DNA of 64,000 nucleotides from Rufibacter radiotolerans (GTDB taxonomy: Bacteria; Bacteroidota; Bacteroidia; Cytophagales; Hymenobacteraceae): positions 2,757,001-2,821,000 of the forward strand of contig NZ_CP010777.1 of NCBI RefSeq assembly GCF_001078055.1. Direction: 5' to 3'. The notes beneath the pieces are model-generated. The model saw only the letters and a list, made by a program, of their open reading frames with translations. It was not told where the DNA came from and ran no database searches. Positions 34,088 through 42,765 of this stretch are shown here, in pieces. Within the stretch, counting starts at the first letter, position 1, and every line of letters begins with the position of its first letter. The translations under genes were made by a program, and so were the position numbers.

Positions 34088-34309
34088 GGAATGATTCTTA
34101 AAACGCGAAGCACCTGCAGAAGGATTTGCACTTTAATAATAAATTCATCAAAAAAAGCCTATTAAACCTAAAGTTCTTCTAACACTTCCACCTCTCCTGG
34201 GCTTCTACCCTTTTTTCTGCGTTCCTGGCAAACTCCTGCAAGAAGGGTATTTCCGGTATTTATTAGGCAAACCTTTCCCAAAGTGGCCTGTAAGGTCTTT
34301 AGCAAATTT

Positions 34310-34347
34310 CCGTTTTAAGCCCGTTTTTCTGGAAACAGGCTTAAACT
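34310..34347. repeat. Imperfect GTTTT palindrome, with a second relic nearby
   Basis: CCGTTTTAAGCCCGTTTTT followed by GGAAACAGGCTTAAACTAG keeps most pairs. A further relic at 34400-34430 (CTGAAGTCTGTTTTCAGG..CCGGCTTAAA) is more decayed. Confidence 0.6.
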
Positions 34348-34611
34348 AGAGGCCATAAACAACTCCGCCTAGCGGAAAATGAAAGAAGAAAGCAAGGACC
34401 TGAAGTCTGTTTTCAGGAACCGGCTTAAATTCAACTTTTCCTATACATACCCGATTAGCTAAGCCTGCTAACCACAACAGTCTCAATCGCTAAGCGCTAA
34501 TTACTTTTAGCACAAACACTTACCTGAGAAAGGCAGAAAGACTCCAGATTACATACTTTAGAAAGGCCAGAAAGCAGGCAGCGGCAACTTTGCTAAAATT
34601 TTACGCAAACA

Positions 34612-34641
34612 CTTGGCGCCAATGGTAAAAACCGTAATTTT
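34612..34641 (+). promoter_or_regulatory. Promoter candidate for xseA (TTG - 19 - TAATTTTA)
   Basis: TTG at 34612-34614 and a one-mismatch -7 box TAATTTTA at 34634-34641, spaced 19 bases, 31 bases before the ATG. Confidence 0.45.
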
Positions 34642-34672
34642 AGGAGACTGAAATTTAAGAGGAGCGCACGGA

Positions 34673-36253
34673 ATGGGGACATATTTTCAGAGTTTTCGCG
34701 AAGAGATATCGCTAACGGTTAGCACTAACCGTCCGCTTACGCTCTATGAGTTTAACCGGAGGCTGCGCGAGGAAATTGAGAATGCTCTGCCCCACCGCTA
34801 CTGGATCATTGCCGAGATCTCTGAGGCCCGGGTGCACCACCAAAGTGGCCACTGCTACCTCACCCTCACCGACAAAGAACCCGGCGCCAAAAGCACCCTC
34901 ACCGCCCAGGCCCGCGGCACCATCTGGAAACGCCAGTACACGGAGATTGCCCAGTATTTTGAGGCGCAGACCGGCCACCCTTTAAGAGCAGGGCTAAAGA
35001 TCCTGTTCAATGCCAGCCCCAGGTTCCATGAGCTGTACGGCTTCAGCCTGGACATTCATGACATTGACCCTACGTATACCTTAGGCGATCTGGCCCGGCA
35101 ACGGCAGGAAACCATTACGCGCTTGGAGACCGAAGGCCTCCTGAACCTCAACCAAAAGCAGACCCTGCCCCTGGTACCGCAACGGCTGGCTGTGATCTCA
35201 TCGCCTACCGCCGCCGGCTACCAGGATTTTGTGGCCCAGCTGGCGCACAACCCCTTCGGCTACGCCTTCGCCCTCACCCTTTTTGAGGCCAGCGTGCAAG
35301 GTGCGGAAGCGGTTTCGTCTATCAAGGCGGCTTTATCCAGAGTAACCCTGCAGCGCCAGGCCTTTGACGCGGTCATTATCATCAGGGGCGGAGGCTCCCA
35401 GACCGATCTGCTGTGCTTTGACCATTATGACCTGGCTTCGGCGGTGGCCCAGATGCCCTTGCCCGTGCTTACCGGTATTGGCCATGAGCGCGATGAATCT
35501 GTGACCGACCTGGTGGCCCATACGCCCCTAAAAACGCCTACCGCCGTAGCCGCCTTTTTGGTAGACCGACTGAACGAGTTTGAATCTAACATGGAAGCGG
35601 TATTTCTGGAGATAAAGGATGCCGCTACTACGCTGGCCATGGCTCAGGAACGGCGCATTGCCCTGCTGGCGGCCCAGGTGCAGCAACGTACCAACCATTT
35701 CCTGCTCACCCGCCAGCACCAACTGGAGTGCCAGACCCGCACCCTGTCAGACAAGCCCCAGAAATACCTTACCCAGGAGCAACGGCATGTCATGTGCGAG
35801 GAGCTACGGTTGACCCACGCCGTGCAGCAGGTTCTTCGGGCCAAGGAGTCAAGACAGCAGCAGTTCTCCCAGCACCTGGAAAGCAGTAGCCTGAAAAAAA
35901 TGGAGACCGGCCAGCGCAAAGTCACGCACGTGGAGCATTGTCTGCAGATGGTGGCCAAGCAACGCATTCAGAAAGCGCAGTTGTTGTTCCAGAAAAACCA
36001 GCAACGCCTGCTCTACGGCAGTAAAGACCACCTTCAGATCAAAGCCCACCAACTGCAACTGGTAGAGATGGACGTGCGGTCCCATGACCCCGAAATCATG
36101 CTCATGCGCGGCTACACACTCACCTACGTCAACGGGAAACTTTTGAGATCCCTGGACCAGGTGAAACCCGGCGACCAGCTTAAGACCCGTCTGCTTGCCG
36201 GCAGCGTGCACAGCAAAGTAACCAAAACCGAACAACCAGACCTTTTTGAATAA
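34673..36253 (+). CDS. xseA: Exodeoxyribonuclease VII large subunit
   Basis: A 526-residue subunit of the single-strand DNA exonuclease that forms a complex with XseB. The N-terminal OB-fold region (about 17-125) contains WIIAEISEARVHHQSGHCY. The catalytic domain has VISSPTAAGYQDF, IIRGGGSQTDLLCFD and PVLTGIGHERDESVTD, the family's most conserved motifs. A long coiled coil (about 300-460) binds small subunits. It is longer than the E. coli protein, with the extra length in the coiled coil. xseB follows after 53 bases. Confidence 0.94.
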   Translation: MGTYFQSFREEISLTVSTNRPLTLYEFNRRLREEIENALPHRYWIIAEISEARVHHQSGHCYLTLTDKEPGAKSTLTAQARGTIWKRQYTEIAQYFEAQTGHPLRAGLKILFNASPRFHELYGFSLDIHDIDPTYTLGDLARQRQETITRLETEGLLNLNQKQTLPLVPQRLAVISSPTAAGYQDFVAQLAHNPFGYAFALTLFEASVQGAEAVSSIKAALSRVTLQRQAFDAVIIIRGGGSQTDLLCFDHYDLASAVAQMPLPVLTGIGHERDESVTDLVAHTPLKTPTAVAAFLVDRLNEFESNMEAVFLEIKDAATTLAMAQERRIALLAAQVQQRTNHFLLTRQHQLECQTRTLSDKPQKYLTQEQRHVMCEELRLTHAVQQVLRAKESRQQQFSQHLESSSLKKMETGQRKVTHVEHCLQMVAKQRIQKAQLLFQKNQQRLLYGSKDHLQIKAHQLQLVEMDVRSHDPEIMLMRGYTLTYVNGKLLRSLDQVKPGDQLKTRLLAGSVHSKVTKTEQPDLFE

Positions 36254-36306
36254 GCGCCCGGAACCCAAACTCCAGGCATTTTATAACCATTAAAACCAAC
36301 CCAGCC

Positions 36307-36522
36307 ATGACCCCTAATTTAACCTATAAGCAAGCCACCCAGGAACTGGAAACCATACTCAAAGCCATTGAGAACGATGATGTGGACGTAGACGAGCTTA
36401 CCCAGAAAGTGCAGCGCTCCTCTGAGCTCATCAAACTCTGCAAACAGAAACTCCGCACCGCCGAAGACGCCATCAACCAGGTGTTCCAGGACATTAACTG
36501 CGAGGACCCCAAAGCGGAGTAA
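36307..36522 (+). CDS. xseB: Exodeoxyribonuclease VII small subunit
   Basis: A 71-residue small subunit, typical in length. It has the expected helical layout with LTYKQATQELETILKAIEN and the segment DVDELTQKVQRSSELIKLC. It follows xseA after 53 bases on the same strand, so the two form an operon. Three bases after its stop begins a palindrome copy, which is followed by a very long terminator shared with the convergent protease gene. Confidence 0.92.
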   Translation: MTPNLTYKQATQELETILKAIENDDVDVDELTQKVQRSSELIKLCKQKLRTAEDAINQVFQDINCEDPKAE

Positions 36523-36525
36523 ACT

Positions 36526-36565
36526 CTGTTTTGAGCCCCATTTGGCTAAAACGGCCATAAAACAG
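36526..36565. repeat. Dispersed GTTTT palindrome (imperfect)
   Basis: CTGTTTTGAGCCCCATTT and its partner GGCCATAAAACAG pair with mismatches near the loop GGCT region. It starts three bases after the xseB stop and overlaps the next hairpin. Confidence 0.6.
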
Positions 36566-36603
36566 AAGGCCGCCTCTGAATTTCAGGGGCGGCCTTCTGT
36601 TTT
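36559..36603. terminator. Bidirectional terminator xseB / S8 protease
   Basis: Twenty-two-base arms (36559-36580 and 36582-36603) with one mismatch and a 1-base loop. They start with AAAACAG and end with CTGTTTT, so a T tract is available in both directions. Confidence 0.85.
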
Positions 36604-36617
36604 AGGTGGGATTTTTT

Positions 36618-37835
36618 CTATTTATGGATAATAGGGTCAGGCTTCCCGTCTGGGTCGCCAATCACAGTACCACTGGTGGTAGGCCGTCCGCCAGTCAGTA
36701 GCATGACGCCGGCCGCGTGCGGCGTGGCCATGGAGGTTCCGCTGATGGTGTTGTAGGCGCCGTCTTTCCAGGTAGATTTTATGCTTACGCCTGGGGCGCA
36801 GTAGTCAACCGGCGGGTTACCATAGTTGGAGAAAGAAGCCCAGTTATCTGTGTTGTTCATGGCCGAGATGGTATATACGTTCACCCCGTTGGCCCGGGCC
36901 GGAGAATGGTTGTTGGCATTATCGGTTTCATTGCCGGCAGCCAGGCAGAAAATAATTCCTCCTTTCGCTGCATTGATCACGGCATTGTCAAGGGTTGTGG
37001 ACACTCCGCCCCCCAGGCTCATGTTAGCCACGTCGCCGGCTTTCCCGCTGGCAGCCACATAATCAATACCAGCCACTACGCCAGAAGTAGAGCCGCTTCC
37101 GCGGGAGTTCAGCACTTTTACGGCCACCACGGTAGCATTGAAAGCAACTCCCACTACGCCAATGGTGTTATTTTTAGCGGCAATGGTACCCGCCACGTGG
37201 GAGCCGTGCCCGTTTCCGTCGTCCGGCGTTTCCGCATCTGGGCCGCTGGTGATAAAGGTACGGCTGCGCGCAGAATTCACGTTTAAGTCTGGGTGGTCCA
37301 GGTCAATTCCCGTGTCAATAACCCAAGCGGTTTTGCCGGTGGCATCTCCGTAACCTACCCGGCTTATCCCGTAGGGAATTACCTGGGCAGGCTGGGTAGT
37401 GCCTCCTCCCCCGGGTTTGCCCAGGCTTATGATTTTATCTGGCTCCACGTAGGCTACGCGGCCATCTTTGCGTAGTTTTTCCACCTCGTCCTCAGACAAG
37501 CTTACCGCGAAACCCTGCACAGCTTTCCCGTAGGCATGCTCCAGGGCGTTTGGGTTAAGTCCCCGTTCCCGCAGCATCTGCTGGCCAAAAGCACGAACCT
37601 GCCGTACCCTTTCTGAATAAGAAGCGTTTTCTGGCACTCGTGGACCACCTTCTTTCTTCAATACCACTATGTACTGACCAGCAATGATTTCTCCAACGTT
37701 AGATTGGCCCACTACTTCCTCGGGCTGCGCGGCGTCTTCTACCTTTTCGCAGCTCTGGAAAACACAAGAGGAAGCGATTACCGCTGCTCCCAATAACAAC
37801 TTAGACGGGGTTACTTGTAGGTACTTGTAAAACAT
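36618..37835 (-). CDS. Subtilisin-like S8 serine protease lipoprotein
   Basis: A 405-residue secreted protease starting at the ATG at 37835. The signal segment ends near two candidate lipobox Cys residues (C24 and C29; FQSC is the better). An I9-type prodomain (about 50-137; GQYIVVLKKEG) precedes the catalytic domain. The triad is D174 (VIDTG), H210 (GHGSHVAG) and S368 (SGTSMATPH), with oxyanion N302 (AAGN). Proteinase-K-like subgroup. It converges on xseB. The product should be secreted and self-processed. Confidence 0.93.
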   Translation of the reverse strand: MFYKYLQVTPSKLLLGAAVIASSCVFQSCEKVEDAAQPEEVVGQSNVGEIIAGQYIVVLKKEGGPRVPENASYSERVRQVRAFGQQMLRERGLNPNALEHAYGKAVQGFAVSLSEDEVEKLRKDGRVAYVEPDKIISLGKPGGGGTTQPAQVIPYGISRVGYGDATGKTAWVIDTGIDLDHPDLNVNSARSRTFITSGPDAETPDDGNGHGSHVAGTIAAKNNTIGVVGVAFNATVVAVKVLNSRGSGSTSGVVAGIDYVAASGKAGDVANMSLGGGVSTTLDNAVINAAKGGIIFCLAAGNETDNANNHSPARANGVNVYTISAMNNTDNWASFSNYGNPPVDYCAPGVSIKSTWKDGAYNTISGTSMATPHAAGVMLLTGGRPTTSGTVIGDPDGKPDPIIHK

Positions 37836-38119
37836 AACAGTCTGTTGGTTTAGAGATGAAAGGAAAGAATACAAATGATACTAAATGTAATCCAATATAG
37901 AGGATTCTTTTTAGCATCACAAGAGCATGTCTATGAATCTTTCTATTATTTTATTCGTATAATTCTATCTAATATAGAATATTCATATATTTATGGAAGC
38001 GCAATCTTTTTCTACCAACCCTGAAAAATTTTGAGATAACGGAAAGGCATAAGGCCATGTACTTGCGATTACAGCAGGCATCTTCTAGGTTTACCCTTCG
38101 TTCATTTCATTGGTTTTGT

Positions 38120-38884
38120 ATGTCATTACGCGCTTTTTCCCCCACTGCTCCTGCCAGACTTTTCCTTATTGCGAGCATGGCCGCAGCGCTGGTCAGTTGC
38201 CAAAGCAAGCAGTCTGCGCCACCCGTTGAGCAGCAACCGGCGGGCCCACCCGTGCCTGCGCTCCTCACCCAACAAACTGCCCCAGACACCCTGGCCGCCT
38301 ATGCGCAGGCGCACCCCAATGACACGCTGGTGTTGCTTAGCACGCCCAAAGGCGATATCAAGATCAAGTTATACAAAGACACGCCCCTGCACCGGGCCAA
38401 CTTTGTGCGGCTGGCTTCTTACGGTTTCTTTGACCAGACGGTATTCTTTAGAGTAGAGAAGGACTTTATGATCCAGGGCGGGCGGTCAGAGTCCCAGACG
38501 GTCAAGATTGGCACCTACCGCATTCCGGCGGAGATACGGCCGCATTACTTCCATAAGCGCGGGGCCGTGGGCATGGCGCGCTACGGCGATGCGGAAAACC
38601 CGGAACGGATGTCTTCTAACCGCGACTTCTATATTGTGCAAGGCCACCCCCTCCCCGACTATGAGCTGCAGGCCAACATTAAAGAATTCAAGCTAAACCT
38701 AACCCCGGCGCAAAAACAAGTGTACCGTACCCAGGGCGGCGCCCCCAACCTGGACCAGACCTTTACTATCTTCGGAGAGGTGATAGAAGGCATGGCCGTT
38801 GTGGACAGCATTGCGGCCGTACCGGTTGATGACCAGAAATGGCCTCTTAAGGATATTGGCATGAAGGTAAGGGTGGTCAGGTAG
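38120..38884 (+). CDS. Cyclophilin-type peptidyl-prolyl isomerase lipoprotein
   Basis: A 254-residue protein starting at the ATG at 38120, which gives a lipoprotein signal with ALVSC (Cys at residue 27); the frame is open upstream but the extra residues are unlike a signal peptide. The cyclophilin domain (about 70-254) has KGDIKIKLYKDTPLHRANFV, FFRVEKDFMIQGG (FxRV...FMxQGG) and TIFGEVIEG. A longer insertion than in E. coli PpiA lies around 190-215. It is probably a periplasmic folding factor. Confidence 0.9.
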   Translation: MSLRAFSPTAPARLFLIASMAAALVSCQSKQSAPPVEQQPAGPPVPALLTQQTAPDTLAAYAQAHPNDTLVLLSTPKGDIKIKLYKDTPLHRANFVRLASYGFFDQTVFFRVEKDFMIQGGRSESQTVKIGTYRIPAEIRPHYFHKRGAVGMARYGDAENPERMSSNRDFYIVQGHPLPDYELQANIKEFKLNLTPAQKQVYRTQGGAPNLDQTFTIFGEVIEGMAVVDSIAAVPVDDQKWPLKDIGMKVRVVR

Positions 38885-39060
38885 TCGTTTCAGATTCAAC
38901 TATTCTTACTTCTTGCCTTTAAGCAGATAGCCAATTAACACTTCCCGCCGTTGTTGGTGTTCTCACCAACGACCTCTACTGGTGGTCTATCTTCTTTTAG
39001 TTCTTACTGCTTAACCATTCCCTCTCAACTCCTTTCTTCCCTTCGCCCGGCTGGCGTCTG

Positions 39061-39141
39061 TCACTTTTCTCCTTGATGAGAAAAGTAACCAAAAGAATCA
39101 AGAAGCCCCGAACTCGCTGCCGCTCAGACAGGCGGGGCTTC
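39061..39141. repeat. Hairpin-rich repeat-like segment
   Basis: TTTTCTC...GAGAAAA (39065-39084) forms a small hairpin. GAAGCCCCG (39102-39110) pairs exactly with CGGGGCTTC (39133-39141). Similar stretches recur in many Bacteroidota genomes by recollection; no second copy lies in this window. Confidence 0.4.
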
Positions 39142-39444
39142 CACGCGGTACCACCGGGCAACCGTCCTCTACTGCGTAGGGAGCTTACGCCATTACTGTT
39201 TGTTACGCCGTTGCTTGCCCCTGCCCATGCTTCGGGCTACGCGCGGCGGCCCCCCGCAAGGTCCAAGGCAGGTGAGTGGTTTGATGGTGGTGACGTTGCA
39301 AGGCCTTTATCGCCCGGCGGGCAGAGGGAAGGGGCAGCCCTAATATGGTAGCAAACGTGACAGGGCAACCACAAGGGATTGCCCCTACCTAATGGGAACA
39401 CTGATTTTGGTGTATATTCTTTCCCTCCCTCAGAGGTAAAAACA

Positions 39445-39476
39445 AAAAACGCACCCCAATATTGAGGTGCGTTTTT
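39445..39476. terminator. Terminator downstream of the M13 peptidase
   Basis: Sixteen-base arms (AAAAACGCACCCCAAT, 39445-39460, against 39461-39476) with one mismatch and no loop. Poly-A/poly-T ends provide a T tract on both strands. Confidence 0.8.
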
Positions 39477-39479
39477 GGC

Positions 39480-39516
39480 ATGTTTTGGGTAAAACGGGCT
39501 GAAAACAGGTTTTACC
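39480..39516. repeat. Decayed GTTTT palindrome overlapping the peptidase stop codon
   Basis: GTTTTGGGTAAAACGGGCTG followed by AAAACAGG keeps the family pieces in disordered form. The peptidase stop (TAA, 39512-39514 on the minus strand) lies in its edge. Confidence 0.45.
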
Positions 39517-41608
39517 AGATGTGCACACGCTCAGCGTCTGGGCGGTACATCTTATTGCCCGGGCCACAGCCGAAGGCTTTGTAGAATTGCGGCATGTTAG
39601 ACAGCGGTCCGTTAATCCGGAAGGCGGCCGGAGAGTGCGGGTCGGTGAGGACTTGCTGGCGCAGGGCATCGTCGGTGGAGTTGTTCCGCCAGATCTGGGC
39701 CCAGGCCAGGAAGAAGCGCTGCTCAGGCGTGAAGCCGTCAAACTTGCCCACGTTCTTGTTGGCAATGGCTTTCTGCAGGGCACTGAAGGCAATGTTCAAG
39801 CCCCCAATATCGGCTATATTCTCACCCATGGTCAATTTGCCGTTCACGAACACGCTGTCCAGAGGCTGGAAGGCGCTGTACTGGCGGTCTACCATATCGG
39901 TGCGCTGTTTGAATTTGGCTTTGTCTTCGGCGGTCCACCAGTCACGCAGGTTCCCGGTTGGGTCATACTGGCTGCCCTGGTCGTCAAACCCGTGGGTCAG
40001 TTCATGGCCAATCACGGCGCCCATACCCCCGTAGTTCACGGCATCATCGGCTTTGGGGTCAAAGAACGGAGGCTGCAGAATACCGGCCGGGAACACGATC
40101 TCGTTCATGGTAGGGCTGTAGTAGGCGTTTACCGTGGGTGGCGTCATGCCCCATTCGGTGCGATCTACGGGCTGGCCCAGCTTAGCCACGTTCTTGTTGT
40201 AGTTCCATTGGGCGGCGTCCAGCATGTTTTTCACATACGAGTCGCGGGAAATGGTCAGGCCTGTATAGTCTTTCCATTTGTCTGGGTAGCCAATCTTCAC
40301 GGCAAAGGCATTGAGCTTGGCCATGGCCTGCTTCTTGGTGTCTTCGCTCATCCAGTCCAGGTTTTTCACGTGCTCCTGGAAGGCGGCGCGCAGGTTGTTC
40401 ACCATCTCCAGTGCTTTGGCCTTGGCTTCCGGCGTAAAGGTTTTCTTCACGTATTCCTGGCCCAGGGCTTCGCCGATGGTGCCGTCGGTAGTGCCCAGCA
40501 CCCGCTTCCAGCGCGGCTGCATTTCCTTGGTACCGTTCAAAAACTTGCTGTAGAAATTAAAGTTCTCCTGCACAAACGGCTGCGACAGATACGGGGCGGT
40601 GCCGCGCACCAGGTGCCAGCGCAGGTAGGTTTTCCAGTCTGACACCGGCACGGTGGCCAGCATGCGGTTAGCTTCCTTGAAGAACTCCGGCTGACCTACA
40701 ATGATCTCTTTAGCGGCCTGGGCTTTCATGTTGCTTAAAAGCGAAGTCCAGTTGAAGTTGGGCGCCAGTTTCTGCACCTCGGCCACGGTCATTTTATTGT
40801 AGGTGGCGTAGGGATCACGCTGCTGCACGCGGGTCATAGAGGCGTTGGCCAGACGGGTTTCCATCTCCACTACTTTGGCGGCGTTCTGTTTGGCCTTAGC
40901 CTCAGAATCACCCATGAGCTGAAACATGCGCGCCACGTGGTTCTGGTACTCGGCCTTCACGCTCTTGGAGCGGGCATCGGTTTTCAGGTAGTAGTCACGG
41001 TCTGGCAGGCCCAAGCCTCCCTGCCGGATGTTGGCGATATGCTGGGTGCTGTTCTTGCGGTCCTGGCTCACTCCAAACCCGAACAAGGCACCGCTGCCCA
41101 TCTGCTTCTGGCGGGCCAGGGTCTGCAGCAGGGTGTTGCGGTCTTTGATGGCGTTGATGCGGTCCAACTCCGGTTTAAGCGGTGAAAGGCCCGCTTTCTC
41201 AATGGCCATAGAGTCCATGCCGGCGGCGTAGAAATCACCTACCATTTGGGCGGTAGAGCCTTTGGCGGCGGTTGTCTGGGCCATAGCCGCGTTCACCACC
41301 GCGCGCAGGGCGGCGTTGTTGTTGTCGCGCAATTCATTGAAACTGCCCCAGCGGCTCTCGGCGGCCGGAACCGGGTTGTTTTTCAACCATCCGCCATTGG
41401 CGAACTGGTTAAAGTCTTCACACGGTGAAACGCTGCGGTTCAAGTTGTCCATGTTCAGCCCTACCCCGGCAACCAAGGTCTCAGACTGGCTGACGGCCGG
41501 CGTCTCTGTGGTGGTGGCCACCTGGGGAGCTGCGGCAGGTTTAGAACAACCTGCTACCACTACCCCGCTCAGGGCGGAGGCCAGCCAAAGTATTTGGGTT
41601 TTGTTCAT
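39512..41608 (-). CDS. M13-family (neprilysin-like) metallopeptidase lipoprotein
   Basis: A 698-residue zinc endopeptidase of the PepO/neprilysin family. The lipobox VVAGC ends the signal peptide (Cys about residue 21). The M13 N-terminal domain begins near SVSPCEDFNQFANGGW. The C-terminal catalytic domain has HELTH (zinc ligands, in VIGHELTHGFDDQG), ENIADIGG (third ligand Glu) and NAYYSPTMNEIVFPAGILQPP (partly given by family). The C-terminus HIW fits the family's conserved W. Probable role: periplasmic peptide degradation. Confidence 0.93.
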   Translation of the reverse strand: MNKTQILWLASALSGVVVAGCSKPAAAPQVATTTETPAVSQSETLVAGVGLNMDNLNRSVSPCEDFNQFANGGWLKNNPVPAAESRWGSFNELRDNNNAALRAVVNAAMAQTTAAKGSTAQMVGDFYAAGMDSMAIEKAGLSPLKPELDRINAIKDRNTLLQTLARQKQMGSGALFGFGVSQDRKNSTQHIANIRQGGLGLPDRDYYLKTDARSKSVKAEYQNHVARMFQLMGDSEAKAKQNAAKVVEMETRLANASMTRVQQRDPYATYNKMTVAEVQKLAPNFNWTSLLSNMKAQAAKEIIVGQPEFFKEANRMLATVPVSDWKTYLRWHLVRGTAPYLSQPFVQENFNFYSKFLNGTKEMQPRWKRVLGTTDGTIGEALGQEYVKKTFTPEAKAKALEMVNNLRAAFQEHVKNLDWMSEDTKKQAMAKLNAFAVKIGYPDKWKDYTGLTISRDSYVKNMLDAAQWNYNKNVAKLGQPVDRTEWGMTPPTVNAYYSPTMNEIVFPAGILQPPFFDPKADDAVNYGGMGAVIGHELTHGFDDQGSQYDPTGNLRDWWTAEDKAKFKQRTDMVDRQYSAFQPLDSVFVNGKLTMGENIADIGGLNIAFSALQKAIANKNVGKFDGFTPEQRFFLAWAQIWRNNSTDDALRQQVLTDPHSPAAFRINGPLSNMPQFYKAFGCGPGNKMYRPDAERVHIW

Positions 41609-41757
41609 AGTATGTTTTAGTTAAAAAGTAAGTTCAGCACCCATTCTCTTTAATGGGCTTAGCAAACAATAACTCAAAATAGAGAAACTACCACCAAAAA
41701 GCAAACACACGTTTGTTTCAGGCAACTAGAGAGGTTTCTTTGAGAAGGCACGCTACC

Positions 41758-41797
41758 TGTTTTAGGCCTGTTTTACCAAAAACGGCCTTAAAACGGA
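41758..41797. repeat. Dispersed GTTTT palindrome overlapping the YihY gene end
   Basis: Arms CTGTTTTAGGCCTGTTTT and AAAACGGCCTTAAAACGG pair after one-base shifts, around loop ACCA. The minus-strand YihY stop codon (TAA, 41788-41790) and the preceding Pro-Phe codons lie inside the right arm. Confidence 0.75.
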
Positions 41798-42723
41798 GAC
41801 TTATCCGTTTCACGCCACTCATAGAAGGTGGCAAAGGACTTGGGCACCAGGGGCTGCTGAATGTAGCGGGCATACACGCGCGTAAAGCAGGCCCCGTAAA
41901 AAAAGATCATGGCCGAGTAAAAGATAAACAGCAGCAGCACCACAATGGCGCCGGAGGTGGCATACAAAGAACCAAGTCCGCTATTGACCAGGAAATGAGC
42001 CAACAAAATCTTACCAATTAAAAACAGTAGGGCCGTGACGCCGGCCCCTACCCAGATGGCCCGCTGCGGCATGTGCCCAAAAGGCAGAAACCGGAAGATG
42101 ATAGCAAACCAGGTGGTTTCCACGGCTATGCCCAGAATGCGGTGCATTACTTCCAGGAGCAGGTACTTTACGTTCTGGTTGTAAAACACATAATGCTCAT
42201 TGATAAAGGCCTGCGAGGCGTCAATCAGTAAAAAGGCAAGAAAAAGGATACCGCTGGTAAAGATGATGGCCAGCGCCCTGAACCGGTTGCGCAGGGCGCG
42301 TTTTAGGTGCTGCTCGCCTTTCAGGCCAATGTTCCATAGCTGGTTCACGGAATTCTGGATAACGGTAAAGAGCGTGGTGGCCACAAACGTAAGGAAAAGG
42401 AAAGACAGGGCCGCGGCCCAGCCGTTGCCTTGCAGGTCCAGGAAATTGGTCAGGATGAGTTCAATCTGGCCCGCCGCGTTCTCCCCCACCAGGGCCGCCA
42501 GTTTGTCAAAAAGCTCGCCGGTGATCAGGGCATCTGAGAACAGCGTGCCCAGCAGGGAGATGACCAGAATCAAGATAGGCGGCAGCGCAAACAAAGTAAA
42601 AAACGCCGCCGAGGAGGCCAGCCGCAGAGGGTCATTCTGCTTGAACAGCAAAAAGGCTTCCTTGAACAGCCGCAGCACCGGCTGCAGGTAAGAGATGAGT
42701 TGGGAGGGCATAAAAGCGAGCAT
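41788..42723 (-). CDS. YihY/BrkB-family inner-membrane protein
   Basis: A 311-residue protein with about six membrane helices and the family's N-terminal ASSAAFFTLFALPPILI segment, where many members have a similar AAALAYYTLFSLPP-type motif. ATG codons at 42723 and 42711 are both possible starts. The C-terminus is cytosolic (FYEWRETDKSPF). The family (UPF0761) has no established role; the old RNase BN assignment was shown to be wrong. It is the third gene of a tight cluster with the kinase-like and alkyltransferase-like genes, 42 bases downstream of the former. Confidence 0.88.
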   Translation of the reverse strand: MLAFMPSQLISYLQPVLRLFKEAFLLFKQNDPLRLASSAAFFTLFALPPILILVISLLGTLFSDALITGELFDKLAALVGENAAGQIELILTNFLDLQGNGWAAALSFLFLTFVATTLFTVIQNSVNQLWNIGLKGEQHLKRALRNRFRALAIIFTSGILFLAFLLIDASQAFINEHYVFYNQNVKYLLLEVMHRILGIAVETTWFAIIFRFLPFGHMPQRAIWVGAGVTALLFLIGKILLAHFLVNSGLGSLYATSGAIVVLLLFIFYSAMIFFYGACFTRVYARYIQQPLVPKSFATFYEWRETDKSPF

Positions 42724-42765
42724 CTCGCCCCATTACGTAAAAACCAGACTTTGGGCTGAAGAATA

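Larger units (their letters stand above)
34051..34672. other. Divergent region between the MOSC gene and xseA
   Basis: 622 bases with a minus-strand -7 box at 34080-34087, one imperfect palindrome copy (34310-34347), a shorter decayed copy (34400-34430) and the xseA promoter candidate (34612-34641). No supported gene was seen. Confidence 0.5.
38885..39511. other. Repeat-like intergenic region
   Basis: 627 bases without a supported gene. From 39061 to about 39141 is a hairpin-rich stretch, and 39362-39388 is a GC-rich, gene-free segment (GGGCAACCACAAGGGATTGC, followed by CCCTAC) of a kind often seen dispersed in bacterial genomes. A terminator (39445-39476) for the minus-strand peptidase closes the region. 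A 92-codon plus-strand frame at 39073 is Arg/Pro-rich and looks like translation of repeat DNA, so it is not called. Confidence 0.45.

Noticed and set aside
39073..39351. 92-codon Arg/Pro-rich frame
   Set aside because: It coincides with repeat-like DNA and has no protein family; probably not translated.
39521..40642. 373-codon plus-strand frame over the M13 peptidase gene
   Set aside because: Antisense to a strongly supported peptidase; composition is antisense-like (His/Val/Gly-rich).
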